From Warburgia ugandensis (lineage: Eukaryota > Streptophyta > Magnoliopsida > Canellales > Canellaceae), in NCBI GenBank assembly GCA_035236585.1, contig CP141136.1:32324949-32388948 (forward strand): DNA of 64,000 nucleotides. Reading direction: 5' to 3'. The translations under genes were made by a program, and so were the position numbers. Each line of letters begins with the position of its first letter. Within the stretch, counting starts at the first letter, position 1. Below are positions 17,940 to 31,284 of the stretch, piece after piece. The notes under the pieces were generated by a model, which was not told the origin of the DNA, did not search any database, and saw nothing but the letters and a program-made list of their open reading frames with translations.

Positions 17940-19004
17940 TTCTCACCAAGCAACCAAACTCAATCATATAACACAAAACCTCGCATAAGCACCGGGATCC
18001 TGGATGCCCACTATCTCATGTTTAATTGTGGAGCACAAAATCGATAAGGCATTACTCAAATTAGGGGTAAGTGTTAATCTATTGCCATACTTTGTCTATT
18101 AGCAACTAAGTTTAGGCAAGTCAATACCAACTCATACTACACTATAATTGGTAGATAGATATGCTAAAATTTCCTGTGGTATGGTTGAAAAGGTCATAAT
18201 ATCAGTGGACAATTTTCTATTTTTAGTGGATTTCATTGTCTTAGATACCAAACCTATATCTGATCCAAATAATGAGATCATTATCATTTTAGGACAACCA
18301 TTTTTGGCCACTTCTAATTCTATCATTAACTACATGAATGTAGACATAAAATTGTCTTTTGGTAATATGAAACTTGAGTTTAATATTTTTAATGTTGGAC
18401 AACAAATAGGCTTTGCAGATTCTTTTGTAGTAAATGTAATTGAAAGCCTTGTTCATGACACATTCTTAACATCCTCCAGCTTTGACCCACTTATAGTGTG
18501 TCTATCCCCTATTGATGTAGATTACGGTTTAGATGAATCCATTGAGGAAGTCAGTGCCTTACTTGATTTTGCACCAGCAATGGATACTTCCAAATGGAAG
18601 ACCAAAGTGGAACCCCTTATATTACCTTCAACAACTCAAGATCCATTTAATGTTAAAATACCCCATTCTAGACCTAAAAACTTTGCCAAAAATTTTGAAA
18701 CATGCATTTTTAGGTCTTTTTAAGACCCTGCCTATTATTATCACATTTGATCATGATCAGGAATAGGAGGTCAGCTGCTTGAGGTTCTTCATGATCACAA
18801 GATAGCCATGGCGTGGTCCATAATAGACATTAAGGGTATTGACCCAACCATGGCATGCACCTCATCCATCTTGAAGAGACTGCAAAGACGGCTAAACCCT
18901 AACATGGTGGAAGTTGTAGGGTGGAGGTTCTTAAGTTGTTAGATGTTGGAATCATGTGTCCCACTTTTTATAATTCTTGGATCAACCCAATTCAAGTTGT
19001 ACCC
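17940..19004 (+). pseudogene. Athila-like protease and 5' part of reverse transcriptase, broken
   Basis: The protease region reads through HKTSHKHRDPGCP and KLGVSVNLLPY, into an open frame (18148-18723) with VDFIVLDTKPI and the ILGQPFLAT block. The catalytic D-L-G-A-S motif reads KLGVS, so the aspartate is lost. The start of RT follows: AMAWSIIDIKGI (about 18805-18840), QRRLNPNM (about 18885) and the PIQVVPKK block (about 18977-19000). RT homology then stops abruptly and resumes near 31285. About 85 residues of the usual RT between these points are absent. Confidence 0.82.
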
Positions 19005-19950
19005 AAGAAATTTTTTATAATTATCACTATTTAGGGTTAGTTCTAATATTTTGCAAGGCCAAGTTACAAATGAAGAAAAATTCACCAAATTACCAATTTT
19101 TCCCCTAAAAGAGCAATTTCACATTAGAAGATACATTATGGGTTACACATGCCAAAAATAAAGTCTTGCATGCTCAAAATGATTATTGAGGGTCACTATT
19201 AAAGTTAGAACGGTTAGAAACTCCATGTACAACTCCATTTCAAATGAGGGTCAAAATGTGGCAAATTTCAAATTCATGCATACATCTCACCATCTTGTAA
19301 AGTTTATGGGAGGAGTTCTATTCACACATAATGTGATCATACACAATGGAACCTTCTTAGAAATAAAAGAAAACTTGGACGCACATGAAGACTTTTTACT
19401 TATTTTCTATGACACCCCAAGTTTTTCATAAAAAAAATTTGCATTTATTATCAAAAGGTGGCATGCCTCAAATTTTAAAATTCAAAAATAGTGGATGATA
19501 GTTTTCTTTGAAATTCATTTTTCCAAAAACCCGAATGTCACCTCAACATAGTTCATAATTCAATAATTTCATTAATAATTCAATTATCTGCAAGTCATTG
19601 ATAAAATAGCTATTTATGATTCTTCTTCTTCATATGAATATAATAATCACACTTTAGAGGTTACACTTTACATGATATATATAATTCATTGGTATTTTAA
19701 ATATTTATCATTATCATTTTCCATATGATACCATACTCTGCATAATATATTTACCAATTCACTTCCCCATAGAAAAACTTTCATGAAACTATGCCCTCTC
19801 AGCATATACATTAAAATCATTAAAAGTCATACAAAGTTATGAACATAGGCCTTAGTTTTTATAACCTACATTCCCAGACTATACTGGGTCTCATACATAT
19901 ACCCCTTACCATACAGGGTTTATAAAACTCCGGACGTTGGTAGTAACATC

Positions 19951-20165
19951 ATAAAAGACATCTCATTATGCCATCACATAAGGCATCTCATCATGCCATC
20001 ACATAAGGCATTTCATCATGCCATCATCATATAACGCATCTCATCATGCCATCATCATATAACGCATCTCATCATGCCATCATCATATAAGGCATCTCAT
20101 CATGCTATCATCATATAACGCATCTCATCATGCCATCATATAAGCATCTCATCATGCTGTCATAT
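19951..20165. repeat. 28-base tandem array in the LTR
   Basis: About eight imperfect copies of a unit like GCATCTCATCATGCCATCAT followed by CATATAAC. The sister LTR has only three or four copies (about 26645-26750). Confidence 0.8.
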
Positions 20166-21520
20166 ATGCACCATAGTGCATCAAATACAAGGACTACTAT
20201 GCCATAGTCTAAATCCATACAGCGCCCCAAATAACTGCATAATAATCTACTGATGTCGAGGTGGAAATAACAAAATCCATGTCCGCTTGGGCGACCATGG
20301 CTGTCATAGTGGTAGCCTTCCCATGATTGCCTCACCCGACTTTTAGTCTCTCTTCGGGCTTGGTATCCATATCATCACAATTTCAGAGAGCGGCTGCCCA
20401 AACCCTCACAACTCTCCTAGCATAGCATACCTAGGCCTATGCCTGTCTAGATCAAAACTCTTAGGCCACCACACTTGGATGTAAAATAATAATACACAAG
20501 CAACTTGCCTGTCCATAATATATATGAATATCTCATCATAATCATAACATCCTCACTTATTAGGTGATCGTCCACCAAGGATGTACTTTAAGACTCTAGA
20601 CTCATACATCACATATGATGTAATGGTACCCATGTACCATAAAAACCTTTTTATCACAATAATAGCTATGATATTTTTAAGAACAGATCGTTTGTATCCT
20701 TTAATATCATTCAGTATGCTTCAATTATAAGCATGTCATTCATGTCGCATTTCATATCACAATTTTTCATCATTCACAAGTAAATATTTTTCATCATCAT
20801 ATATCATATGAAATGCACAATTTAAATGATATAATATCTATCATAAGAATAAGATCATGTTTAAGACATGCATCTTACTATTAAGATATGTTTTCTTAAT
20901 TCTCCACCTACTTTTTGTGGTGAGTTCATCCATTTCCCACTAGCTGATCGACCTGTTGCACTTCAATCTATACAATGCTTAAAAATTCTTTTCTTAATAC
21001 ATTCACATACACAGAGATATTTAGATTTAATTATGATCATAATTTTAAGAATATGATGCAATCCAAGGCCTGGATCATCATTATCGGATCTTTACATGGA
21101 CGATCAAGACTCATGCGAGTTGGTCAGGGCTTCTGTTGACGTCTGTCCTTAGTTTAGGGTTGAGATCAATAGTTAGATCTATGTGGACATCTAAATTGTG
21201 TTTTTCATCAGATTACATGGTCATATTTAACTAATTTAAGAGTGTACATTGGTCGGATAGACCACACACTACAAAATTACTGTGTGAACAGTACCCAATC
21301 ATTACAGAACCAAAGGGCTTCTACTCGTGCTCTTAAGAAGAGTAGGGTGCAACCTGGATTTGGAGTTTGAGCTCCCTTTGTCGTTGGCAAGCTCCTCCTT
21401 TCTCGTAGACAATAGAAAACCCCTAAGCTCCTCTATTTCTTCTCCAATGTGCTTGCACTTCTCTGGCGTGCAAGTCAGCCTTCCACCTCCATTTCTTTCT
21501 CTCTCCTCTCTTCTCCGTCC

Positions 21521-21556
21521 TCTTCTTCTTCTTCTTCTTCTTCTTCTTCTTCTTCT
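21521..21556. repeat. TCT microsatellite in the 3' LTR
   Basis: About 12 units. The sister LTR has a matching tract at 28292-28326, so the tract predates insertion. Confidence 0.95.
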
Positions 21557-21930
21557 CTCATCGAGTTTCCATTGGGCGTCGCGTTTGGGGAATCTGTTTC
21601 CTGTTTTCATTTAAGTGAGGGGGTGCCGTTGTCAAACCTGGCTGCCTTTTAATTATTTTAATTTGTTTTCCTTTTATTTATTTTAAAGTTTAATAATGAT
21701 GTTTTTACTATTCTAAACACCATGATGCCAGTCAATGTAGATGGTACGCCATACTAATGATGTTTTTTCAACTCCATTGACTGCCAAATTCCAACTCTTG
21801 CAAGTGGGGCCTACTTAGTGAAATTACAAAAATACCCTTTTGTAAGAAATTTACCATTAATTCGTCCAACCTCCAATTTCAGAAAACTTAGTATCGTTGG
21901 ATTCGTATCGACGAGTAGAATCCAAATTCT

Positions 21931-24900
21931 CATCTCTTCATAAACTTAATTTCTTATAATTCCTTCCATGTAATAATATCCTTAAGATGTAACTGATCTT
22001 TAACTTAAACTAAACATCATACCACTTTCGCTGCGTACTCTAGTATTTGGTCATTACTAGGTAATCCATCAAAATATTGATTCATAACTCATACTCCTAT
22101 CACCACATTAGTAAGATCATGTTTCAATCCAATTGATTTCCAATCTTTGTTTTCTTAACATCCAACATATGTTTTATTTAACCTTCCACAATAATTACTC
22201 ATTGATTGGAATAGGGATATTAACTTCTATCCACCATTCCCACTCTTTCTACCATCTTAAATAGCAATACATTTATGACTAAATTTTTCTTTTTATTTCT
22301 ATCTTCACAGCTTCTTTGATTGTAATGATCTTGAGAACATATAACCTTTATCTGCACCTTAAACTTTCTATTTTCTCATCCCATTTTCTCTTTATAATAA
22401 CTTCAAAGAGTTGCAATACATCTCTCAACTTAAATTAAATCTCTTTTGCATGTATTTAATCAATCCTAACAATAGGAAACTGCCTATCTTTTAGAAAATC
22501 AAGTGTCACATTTCTAACAAAATTTCAATAGTCTCCTCTGTTTTTTGGATGTATGCATTTAATGCATGTGATTCTGATACACTTGATAAATCATTCATAC
22601 ATACATAGTATCTTTTTGAGACTCCATCTCATCACATTCCAACATCCATCATAATCAAAGAATTCATTCATCCCACACATTCACTTGATATGACAAATTT
22701 TCATGATAATACAATTTGATTACCCATCTCCACAACACCATATGAAATATTCAAATCTTTCCAAGGTACATTGCAACACATTTCAAAGTCATTAACTGAT
22801 AACTGCTTAACAGCACATGCATCACTACCATACCCATATATCCTATAAAATTTTCAAGTCATTCCATAGACTTCCATTAAAGATTTCCATATTTACATTG
22901 GTGTACATATATGGAAGTGTGTACTTCTTCAAGCAATCATTTAATATAAGATATCAACTCATATCATAGCGTTTCAATTGTATTCACTAATAAATCTTTC
23001 AAACTCATTCACCCTATTTCTCATATGAAATCAAAATAAAGAGATTACCATTTACATCAAGGAACATCTTAGACATTATCACATTCCAATTTACTGAGAT
23101 AAGATTTATAGCCTTAAAGTCTTATAATCAACAACAATGCTCTTCAAGCATCAATGAAACATACAAACATAGATGCTAAGAATACCACATATGATTCAGA
23201 ATTTAATACCTAAACTTACCTCCTTTTGTATATTCAAATTCAAACACTGAAATAATGCATCCATTCTTTCTCAAATGCAACTATGAATCTAATATCATTA
23301 AATGAACAACTGATTTTGCACTAACTATGCATTCGCATTCAACTACTTACATAACATCAATAGTGTTTCCAAACATCAACATATTATCATCATGATTTCA
23401 ATACTGAGACTTCAATGCTTTCATCAATACAAACAAACACAAAGGTTTGTCATATTCTCCAATCACACATGATTCAAAGGAATTTCTTCAGTTCATTTAT
23501 CACATAAGGTTTATATCCTCTATTCTCATGCACATTAGCAAATACTCTTCGTCAAAAGAGTCCAATTTCACATAGTCGATCAATTGCTAGTGGAATAAAC
23601 TCGAAGTCCATCAATCATTGATGGAATATCTCAAATTCGGATATAATTCACATGTATGATCTGATCTTTCAAAATACATAGTTGAGCACCTTTCTCGAAG
23701 TAAAGTACATACTCACATCACTTATTTTCTTAAAGTATGCCAGCCTTCATAGCTAGTGCTTGTTTTTCATTTCTCATGATTGCCATCTTTTTACATATCC
23801 TATAGGCCATCCTGCCTGTGTCAGGATATGAATTCATCATCAAAATCATCACTAGTCAACCAACTAGTGATGTTTATTAGAAACATTACTTTCTCATTTA
23901 ACAATGATTTATTGTAATGTAATTTACTTCTTTATCATGAACCATTTTTCTTGATTGAGTGATTTATTTTACCAAGCACACATCCCATTTACAAATAGAA
24001 TGAATAGATCAATGTGTTAATGATTTCTGGGGCTCATAAGATGGACAATGGAAAGAAAAGGAGTATCATCTAGGTTAGCCAAAGGAAAAATCTTGAAGTG
24101 TTATGTGGGTGCAGTTATTTTAGCTTCAACTAGAATAGCTGGATTACTAGAATGTCGATAGTAAGGGAAAGTGAAGAGGAAAGAGCAAAAGAAAAAACAA
24201 TAGTTTATTGTACTCAAATTTTAATGTTCCTCATGCACACTTAATTTTAACTAAATAACTTTTACTTTAAGGAGCACACACATGAATATACAATGTATAA
24301 GGGAAAGTGAATAGAAAGGAGGGAAAAGAAAACAACAATTTCTTGTAATAGAATTGAAATCTTCATCATGCATAGTTATTTGTAACCAAGCAGTTTTTAC
24401 TTTACGAAGCATACACATAAAATGCAAAATATAGGGAAAAGTAATAAGCAAAAGCAATAGTGAAAGGCACAAACTATTAGGAAATAAGAAAAATAGAATG
24501 AGAACGGTTTGAGGAAGCTGGATATTAAGTGAAAGAAGGCTACAAGTCTGGGAAGAACAAGAAGAATGCAATAAGGTATATGGAGAGAATAGAAAGAATG
24601 AAGAAAACAATTAAGAGCTAGAATTTGGGAATGCATAGGATGTCATTTGTACAATGATTTTAACTCATTTTCATTTTCTTATATTTATCAACCTTTACCT
24701 CCATCTTTCTTCTCAATCTTAAATCATTCATTATTTATAATAACTGCAGTTGTCAACAAAACATGTCATTCTCAAGAAAGGTATTCATTCATTTATAGTT
24801 GATATAGTGCATGATTTTAACATATTTTGTCTTCTAAATAAGAAGACTATCACACCATTACAATGTGCTTTCATCTTTGTGACAATCCATATTGTCTAAC

Positions 24901-26028
24901 AATTTGTAATTCAATATAATATGGGTATCATAGCCATGTCCATCATACCAAATGATGGTATCCTGCCCAAATCCATCATAACAATGAGGATATGCATATC
25001 ATTCTTTCAATAAGACATAACAAACATTTCCTTGAATAAGTCCTTGTAACATTGACTTATCCATCAACTAGAGTTATCATATCAACTCCTTCACTCAACT
25101 TTTCATTAACACCTTCATATTTTGCATGCTTATACATAATAGGGAAATACACAATCCTTAATTTATCTAGAGTTATCTCACACTATTATTATAATAAGTT
25201 TCTTATCAATAACTTAAATTTTTAGATTAAGGTATAATTCTTTCAACATTGATTCTTCATATGTGATGTATGAGTCTTACTCTAGGACTCTGTCCTGATA
25301 AACTTTCTACCATAAACTCAAAAATTTCCTTGAATTCCTTCAAGCAGTATCGTCTCTACAGATTCCTTTAACCTATAGTTTCAAAAAATACTCTTTTAGT
25401 CTCATGTCATATGGTAGTTCTAACTTTCATTTCTATGAAAGTTTGCAATCCTTCTAAGTTTCCTTCTATTGAACCTATCCTTTATCAATTGTTTCTATTT
25501 CTCCTCTTCAATTTGCCACTCCTTAATTCACCTCTATTTCTTCCTCTTCTGATACAAACCAAGGCTACACTATTTTCTGTGTAAACCTTTCTAATCTATC
25601 ATTTGCCTCTTCAAACTTCCTACTCTTAAACTTGGTCTACATGACCAATGAGTTCATACCTATGATGGAAATTTACATTGATACTGGGCATAATTTCTAC
25701 ATACCCTAGGCAGAAGCATTTTGCACTGCGATATGCTATGGTATTTAAGTATCCTTATAGATAAAGGATGTCTTACAACATGCACTTAACCATTTCTACT
25801 ATCTGCTTTCCTAGTCCACTATTCACCATAATGAAATCCATAATTCCTTAAATCATCCAACTAGTGGTCTTACTAGAGGCATCCCCTCAACTTACTCATT
25901 CTAATACTTAACTCATTCCATTCTAATCATATCTCAACTCACTACATCCTAACCTATATTTGGGTTACTATCCTTTTTGTTAGACATAAAGGGCTGCAAG
26001 TGATTGGATGAGTTGCTCTGAAACCAAC
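21931..26028 (-). other. Interior of the long-LTR element, no coding signal
   Basis: 4.1 kb of AT-rich sequence with stops in all frames. I looked for gag, RT and integrase motifs on both strands and saw none. Open frames at 24251-24636 (minus) are hydrophobic low-complexity translations of A/G-rich DNA. Confidence 0.5.
26015..26026 (-). other. Primer-binding site (initiator tRNA-Met type)
   Basis: The reverse strand reads TGGTTTCAGAGC two bases after the LTR end. The usual site is TGGTATCAGAGC, so one mismatch. It fixes the element as minus-strand oriented. Confidence 0.7.
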
Positions 26029-29000
26029 TGTGACACCCTGGGCTTTTCATGAAAACTTTTCGCATTGATTTTCAAAAGGTGGCATTACTCAAATTTTAAA
26101 ATTCAAAAATAGTGGATGATAGTTTTCTTTGAAATTCATTTTTCCAAAAACCCGAATGTCACCTCAACTCCCATACTATACATAATATAGTTTTTATAGA
26201 AAATAGACATGCATTTTAAGAAACAACAGGACCCATCCAGTGGATCACATACACTGCCCCTATAATCATTATACTAAATGTCCAAGTAGCATAATCCGAA
26301 TAACTAACTACACAATATAAAAACCTTAACAAAATATATGCCTAAGTGCAGAAGTATGGTTGTTGAACTCCTCTTGCTTGTGTATGTCTTCTCCTGTCTG
26401 TCTGCATCTGAGATATTGTAAACATAAAACATTTACAATATCTTAGCAAGCTATGCTTGGTAGGGGAGAATTAAGAAAACATGTGAATTACATAAAAATT
26501 AAGCATTTTACATTAATTGAAATATTCAATTTCATCATGATGCTTATATGGGATGAAGTTTACAACATAGTTCATAATTCAATAATCTACAAGTCATTGA
26601 TAAAATAGCTATTTATAAAACTCCAACTGCTACTGGTAACATCATAAAAGGTATCTTATCATGCTATCACATAAGGCATCTCATCATGCCATCATCATAT
26701 AAGACATCTCATCATGTCATCATATAAGCATCTCATCATGTTATCATATACGCACCATAGTGCATCAAATACAAGGACTACTATTTCACAGCCTAAATCC
26801 ATATAGCGTGCACAGATAACTGCATAATAATCCAATGATGCTGAGGAGGAAATAACAAAATCCAAGTCCGCATGGGCAAGGCCCATGGCTGTCACAGTGG
26901 CAGCCTTCTCATGATTGCCCCACTCGACTTTTAGCCTCCCTACCGGCTTGGTATCCATATCATCACAATTTCAGAGAGCGGCTGCCCAAACCCTCACAAC
27001 TCTCCTAGCATAGCATCCCTACACCTATGCTTGTCTAAATCAAAACTCTCAAGCCAACACACCTGGATGTAAAATAATAATATATAGGCAACTTGCCTAT
27101 CCATAATATATATAAATATCTCATCATAATTATAACATCCTCACTTATTAGGTGATCGTTCACCAAGGATGTACTTTAAGACCCTAGACTCATACATCAC
27201 ATATGATGTAATGGCACCCATGTACCATAAATGCCTTTTTATCACAATAATAGCTATGATATTTTTAAGAGCAAATCTTGTGTATCCTTTAATATCATTC
27301 AGTAGGCTTTAATTATAAACATGTCATTCATGAAGCATTTCAAATCACAATTTTTCATCATTCACAAGTAAATATTTTTCATCATCATATATCATATGAA
27401 ATGCACAATTTAAATGATATATTATCTATCATAAGAATAAGATCATGTTTAAAACATGCATCTTACTATTAAGACATGCTTTCTTAATTCTCCACCTACC
27501 TTTTGTGGCGAGTTCATTCATGTTTAACTGATCGACCCTTTGCGCTTCAATCTGTACAATGCTTAAAAATGCTTTTCTTAATATATTCACATACATAGAG
27601 ATATTTAGATTTAATTATGATCATAATTTTAAGAATCCAATGCAATCCAAGGCCTAGATCATCATTATTGGATCTTTAAATAGATGATCAAGACTCATGT
27701 GAGTTGATCAGGGCTTCTGTTGACATATACTCTTAGTTTAGGGTTGAGATACATGGTTAGATCTATGTGGACATCTAAATTGTGTTTTCTATCAAATTGC
27801 ATGATCATATTTTACTAATTTAAGGGTGTACATTGGTTGGATAGACCACTTCCATCTTTAGATTAACGATCGAAACTCATATGTGGGGCCTGATCGTTGA
27901 TCCGACTTCAACAAGTGACTATTTAAATAGTGACAAATCGGATGGCTAAGGTTTCTTGATAGGTTTTCATCCAACTTGGACCATTCTAGGAACATCCTAG
28001 CTAATTTAGGGTCATAGGATTCATCCGTGGTGTCTAATCGTCGATCAAACAATGCAAAATTACTGTATGAACAGTACCCGATTGTTGCAAAACCAAAGGG
28101 CTTCTGCTCATGCTATTAAGAAGAGTGGGGTGACATTCTAGATTTGGAGTTCAAGATCCCCTTGTCGTTGGTGAGCTCCTCCTTTTTTGGTGACGAAACA
28201 AAATCCTTAAACTCCTATGTTTCTTCTTCAGTGTGCAGATCAGCCCTCCACCTCCATTTCTCTCTCTCTCCTCTCTTCTCCTTCCTCTTCCCTCTTCTTC
28301 TTCTTCTTCTTCTTCTTCTTCTTCTTTCCTCTCTCTTGTTGGGTTTTTGTCTGGTGTCGGGTTTAGGGAATCTGTTTCTTGTTTTCATTTAAGTGAGGGG
28401 GTGCTATTATCAAACCTGGTCCCCCTTTTAGTTATTTTAATTTGTTTTCCTTTTATTAATTTTAAAGTTTAATAATTATGTTTTTACTATTCTAAACACC
28501 ATGATGGTAGTCAATGCAAATGGTATGCCATACTAATGATGTTTTTTCAACTCCATTAACTACCAAATTCCAACTCATGAAGTGGGGCCTACTTAGTGAA
28601 ATTACAAAAATACCCTTTTGTAAGAAATTTACCATTTTTTCGTCCAACCTCTGATTTCAGCAAACTTAGTGTCATTGGATTTGTATAGATGAGCAGAATC
28701 CAGATTTTATAATTTCAATTTCATGTTCTTTGTTTTTTTATCTTTTAATTACTGTATTGTCCTTGACTTCGAAGTCCCATAACTTCTTCATCTAGACTCT
28801 ATTTTCAACGTTCTTTGGCTCATTAGATTCCATTTTCTAATTACTATCTAATGGTTTTATTTTAGTTTCAAATTATTATCCTATTAAAAGATATACTTCT
28901 TGAAAACTCATAACCTGATCATGGAATAATAAAATTTTGGGGTGAAATTCATCCGAACTCTGATTTCAGTGTTCTTGATATCATTGGACTCAATTTTTTT

Positions 29001-29150
29001 AGTACATTCTAAATATTCATGTTTCCACTCCGCTTTCCATTTATATAAAAAAATTATTTTCTTTGGGTCAAAATTTTCAATTATATTCTAAAATTCCAAT
29101 TTCACATAATGACGCCCATAATAGTATTTAGAAAATTTGGGGTTGTTACA
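26029..29150 (-). repeat. 5' LTR of the long-LTR element
   Basis: 3122 bp. On the plus strand it starts TGTGACACCC and ends GGGGTTGTTACA. It contains a TCT microsatellite (about 28292-28326), three or four copies of a 28-base GCATCTCATCATG unit, and a 12-bp perfect hairpin (26411-26443). Relative to the other LTR it has a deletion after GCTATTTAT (near 26620). Confidence 0.78.
26411..26443 (-). other. Same stem-loop in the long-LTR element
   Basis: Identical 12-bp arms (AGATATTGTAAA / TTTACAATATCT). In element orientation the 9-base loop reads TGTTTTATG. It lies about 385 bases from the LTR 3' end, the same relative place as in the solo LTR. Confidence 0.85.
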
Positions 29151-29740
29151 TTTTCTCTCTCCTACTCAACCAAAGGAAAAAGATCAACTAATGATTAGAG
29201 ATCTTATCCATGCAAGGTATTGAAGCACACTTTGTCCAAGTGAAATGCATGAAGAGATCTCTAAGGAATCAAGGCTATTCAATCCAATCCAATGGTGGAA
29301 AGAAAATGAAGCTTAAGGAATATTACATGTCATAAAAGGATATCAACTAGTTAAATCATAGTAAGTATGATCTAAGGGCTAGGAATGAAGCATTGAAAAG
29401 ATCAAAATTCTAGTGACCTTTTGCACGTTGAAAATTCAACCCAGATCCCTAAGGAAAGGATGATCTCAACCACCCATCTTCATCTAATAGTTCATACATC
29501 TTAGGGTTTCTAAACACACACGCACACACCCCTAAATTAGAGAAACACACCCCACCTCAAGAATTTCTAAATTTTAAAATTCCCTAGATTTCCTCATCTC
29601 CTTTCCTTTTATTTCACTTTCCTTCCCATTTATTTCCTTTCTTGCATATTCCTTATCTCTTCCTTCTTTTTCCTCTCTTTCCATTTTATTTCTTACTGTT
29701 TTTTCACTCCACTTTCCTCCATTAGAAAAAGATGCCTCCC

Positions 29741-30581
29741 TGTAACGCCCCGAGTATGGGTTCCCTCAGTAACGATATTGTTCGCTTTGGGCCATGGGCC
29801 CACATGGTTTTAAAAGGCCTCGTTATTGGTAAAGCCCACCCAGACCCTTATCAGCCGCCCAGGAACTTTCCTCTTAGTGCTGTGGGACTAACTCTCAGCA
29901 CATCCCGCCTTCATCCCCTCAGATTATGTTGGGGACCTCCCCCTCAAACCATCTTGGCAAACGGCAACGGTAGCCCTCTCCCCCTTAGGAGACACACGTC
30001 TGCGCGTGAGTCCACTTTAGGCCCATGCTATTTTGTTCTTCCCTCACGCGGGAAAAGGCCTAATTACAAGGTAAGAGTCTTCAGGACCCTTATCAATGGC
30101 CCAGGAACCTTCTCCCTATCGATGTGGGACTAAATTCTTAGTCCCTCCTGTCCCTTAGATTATGTTGGGGCCCTCTCCCTCAAACCATCTTGGCGATGAT
30201 TCACCTCTCCCCTCCTCAGGGGCCACGCGACCACGTGTGGGGTTAGCCTCCACATCGGGTCGAGGTCCCGCTTTGATACCACTGTAACGCCCCGAGTCTG
30301 GGTTCCCTCAGTAACGATATTATCCAGTTTGGGCCACGGGCCTGCATGGTTTTAAAAGGCCTCGTTACTAGTAAAGCCCACCCAGACCCTTATTAGCTAC
30401 CCAAGAACTTTCCTTCTGGCGATGTGAGACTAACTCTCAGAGCATCCCGCCTTCATCCCCTTAGATTATGTTGGAGACCTCCCCCCTATTTATAAGGGTC
30501 CTGAAGACTCTTACCTTACAATTAGGCCTTTTCCCGTGTGAGGGAAGAACAAAACCATGAGGGTCTTTTGGGGGCGTTACA
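29741..30581 (-). mobile_element. TRIM-like short LTR element with rearranged interior
   Basis: 841 bp. It begins TGTAACGCCCCGAG and ends GGGGGCGTTACA, with a perfect CTCCC duplication outside (29736-29740, 30582-30586). The beginning recurs at 30283-30485, and just before it the reverse strand reads TGGTATCAAAGC, a tRNA-Met primer site with one mismatch. So 30283-30581 is the 5' LTR in minus orientation and 29741 onward a rearranged 3' LTR. A 110-base block occurs three times (near 29848, 30088 and 30389). 30033-30089 is an inverted copy of 30490-30556. No coding capacity. GC-rich compared with its surroundings. Confidence 0.75.
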
Positions 30582-31284
30582 CTCCCCTAGCTACCACTTT
30601 CTAAATATGACCAAAGTCAGCCCACCTTCCTTAATCTAACTCTCTTCCTTCCGTCCTAAGAAACCTACTTTCTTATCCCACCAAAACTACCTTCCTAACC
30701 ACCCTTATCCCTTTCTTTACACCACTTTCTTAATCTATCCCAACTTCCACTTTGATTTCAAGTACATCTCCCATACTTGAATTCCTTGCCTCCCCCCTCT
30801 GTAGCTTCCCTTTCTCTCATCCCATCTCAGCCATTCAATCATCTTTCTCCTTTAGAACCAAGCCATCCAACCTCAAGGCTTTTACTCCTTAAAACTTATA
30901 AGTAAGAAGTGAAAAAGAAGACAAAGCTTTATCTCTTACCTTTTCCTTGTGCTGGAAAGCTAAATTTACAAGAAATAGAGACAAAGAATCACCTACACCA
31001 AAGCTCTACAAGATCAAGTTAAATCCTTTGAAGAAGAGGTAAGGAAGCTCTTCCATCCCCACTTCCCTTTCTTTCTTTCTTTTTCTCATCCTCTCTCTTT
31101 TCCTTCATCTTTTTCCTTACTTTTGCATTACACCCATCCACTCTACTCTAGACCTTACATGCTTCACCATCTCATCTATTCCCTTCCACTCTTCTATACA
31201 TCCTACACCACTTCCATCCATCTTACTTCCTTCCTTACAAGCCTTCCACCCTTGCCTTACACACATCCTTATATCCCATCCTAT

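Larger units (their letters stand above)
19408..21930 (-). repeat. 3' LTR of the long-LTR element, incomplete
   Basis: It aligns with 26029-28707 but lacks about 400 bases after CACCTCAAC (near 19555), including the hairpin region. It also lacks the last 443 bases, including the TTGTTACA terminus. It begins TATGACACC, with A in place of G in the terminal TG. A 28-base tandem array is expanded here (19951-20165). Confidence 0.7.
19408..29150 (-). mobile_element. Long-LTR Ty3-type element (Tekay/Del-like) with a non-coding interior
   Basis: Two related LTR sequences in the same orientation (19408 to about 21930, and 26029-29150) flank a 4.1-kb interior. Read on the minus strand, the LTR at 26029 is followed by TGGTTTCAGAGC, an initiator-tRNA-Met primer site with one mismatch. 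TTTTC occurs immediately outside both ends (19403-19407, 29151-29155). No gag or pol motif was found in the interior on either strand, so it looks like a non-autonomous (LARD-like) derivative or one that has lost its genes. The Tekay/Del assignment rests on LTR length, termini and primer site only. Confidence 0.75.
19005..31284 (+). mobile_element. Diverged Athila-type LTR fragment splitting the RT, carrying two further insertions
   Basis: The visible parts are 19005-19407, 29156-29735 and 30587-31284. The first part aligns loosely with the beginning of the Athila-like LTR (blocks around AAAAGAGCAATTTCA and GTTAGAAACTCC). The last part resembles the LTR middle, with a pyrimidine-rich tract, a TATA-like AACTTATAAGTAAGAAGTG region and AGAAGAGGTAAGGAAGC. 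The R/U5 end with GTGGGAT.GAC is missing, so the fragment is truncated on the right. No target duplication was identified. Confidence 0.5.

Noticed and set aside
19951..20165. Regular short repeats resembling a CRISPR array
   Set aside because: Units abut without unique spacers, lie in a plant LTR, and recur in the sister LTR. A simple tandem array.
24251..24636. Hydrophobic minus-strand frames that could suggest membrane proteins
   Set aside because: Purine-rich DNA read on the other strand gives Phe/Leu/Ser runs. Two overlapping frames show the same property.
29732..30133. 133-residue open frame
   Set aside because: Lies entirely in the TRIM-like element and reads through its terminus. 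No family resemblance.
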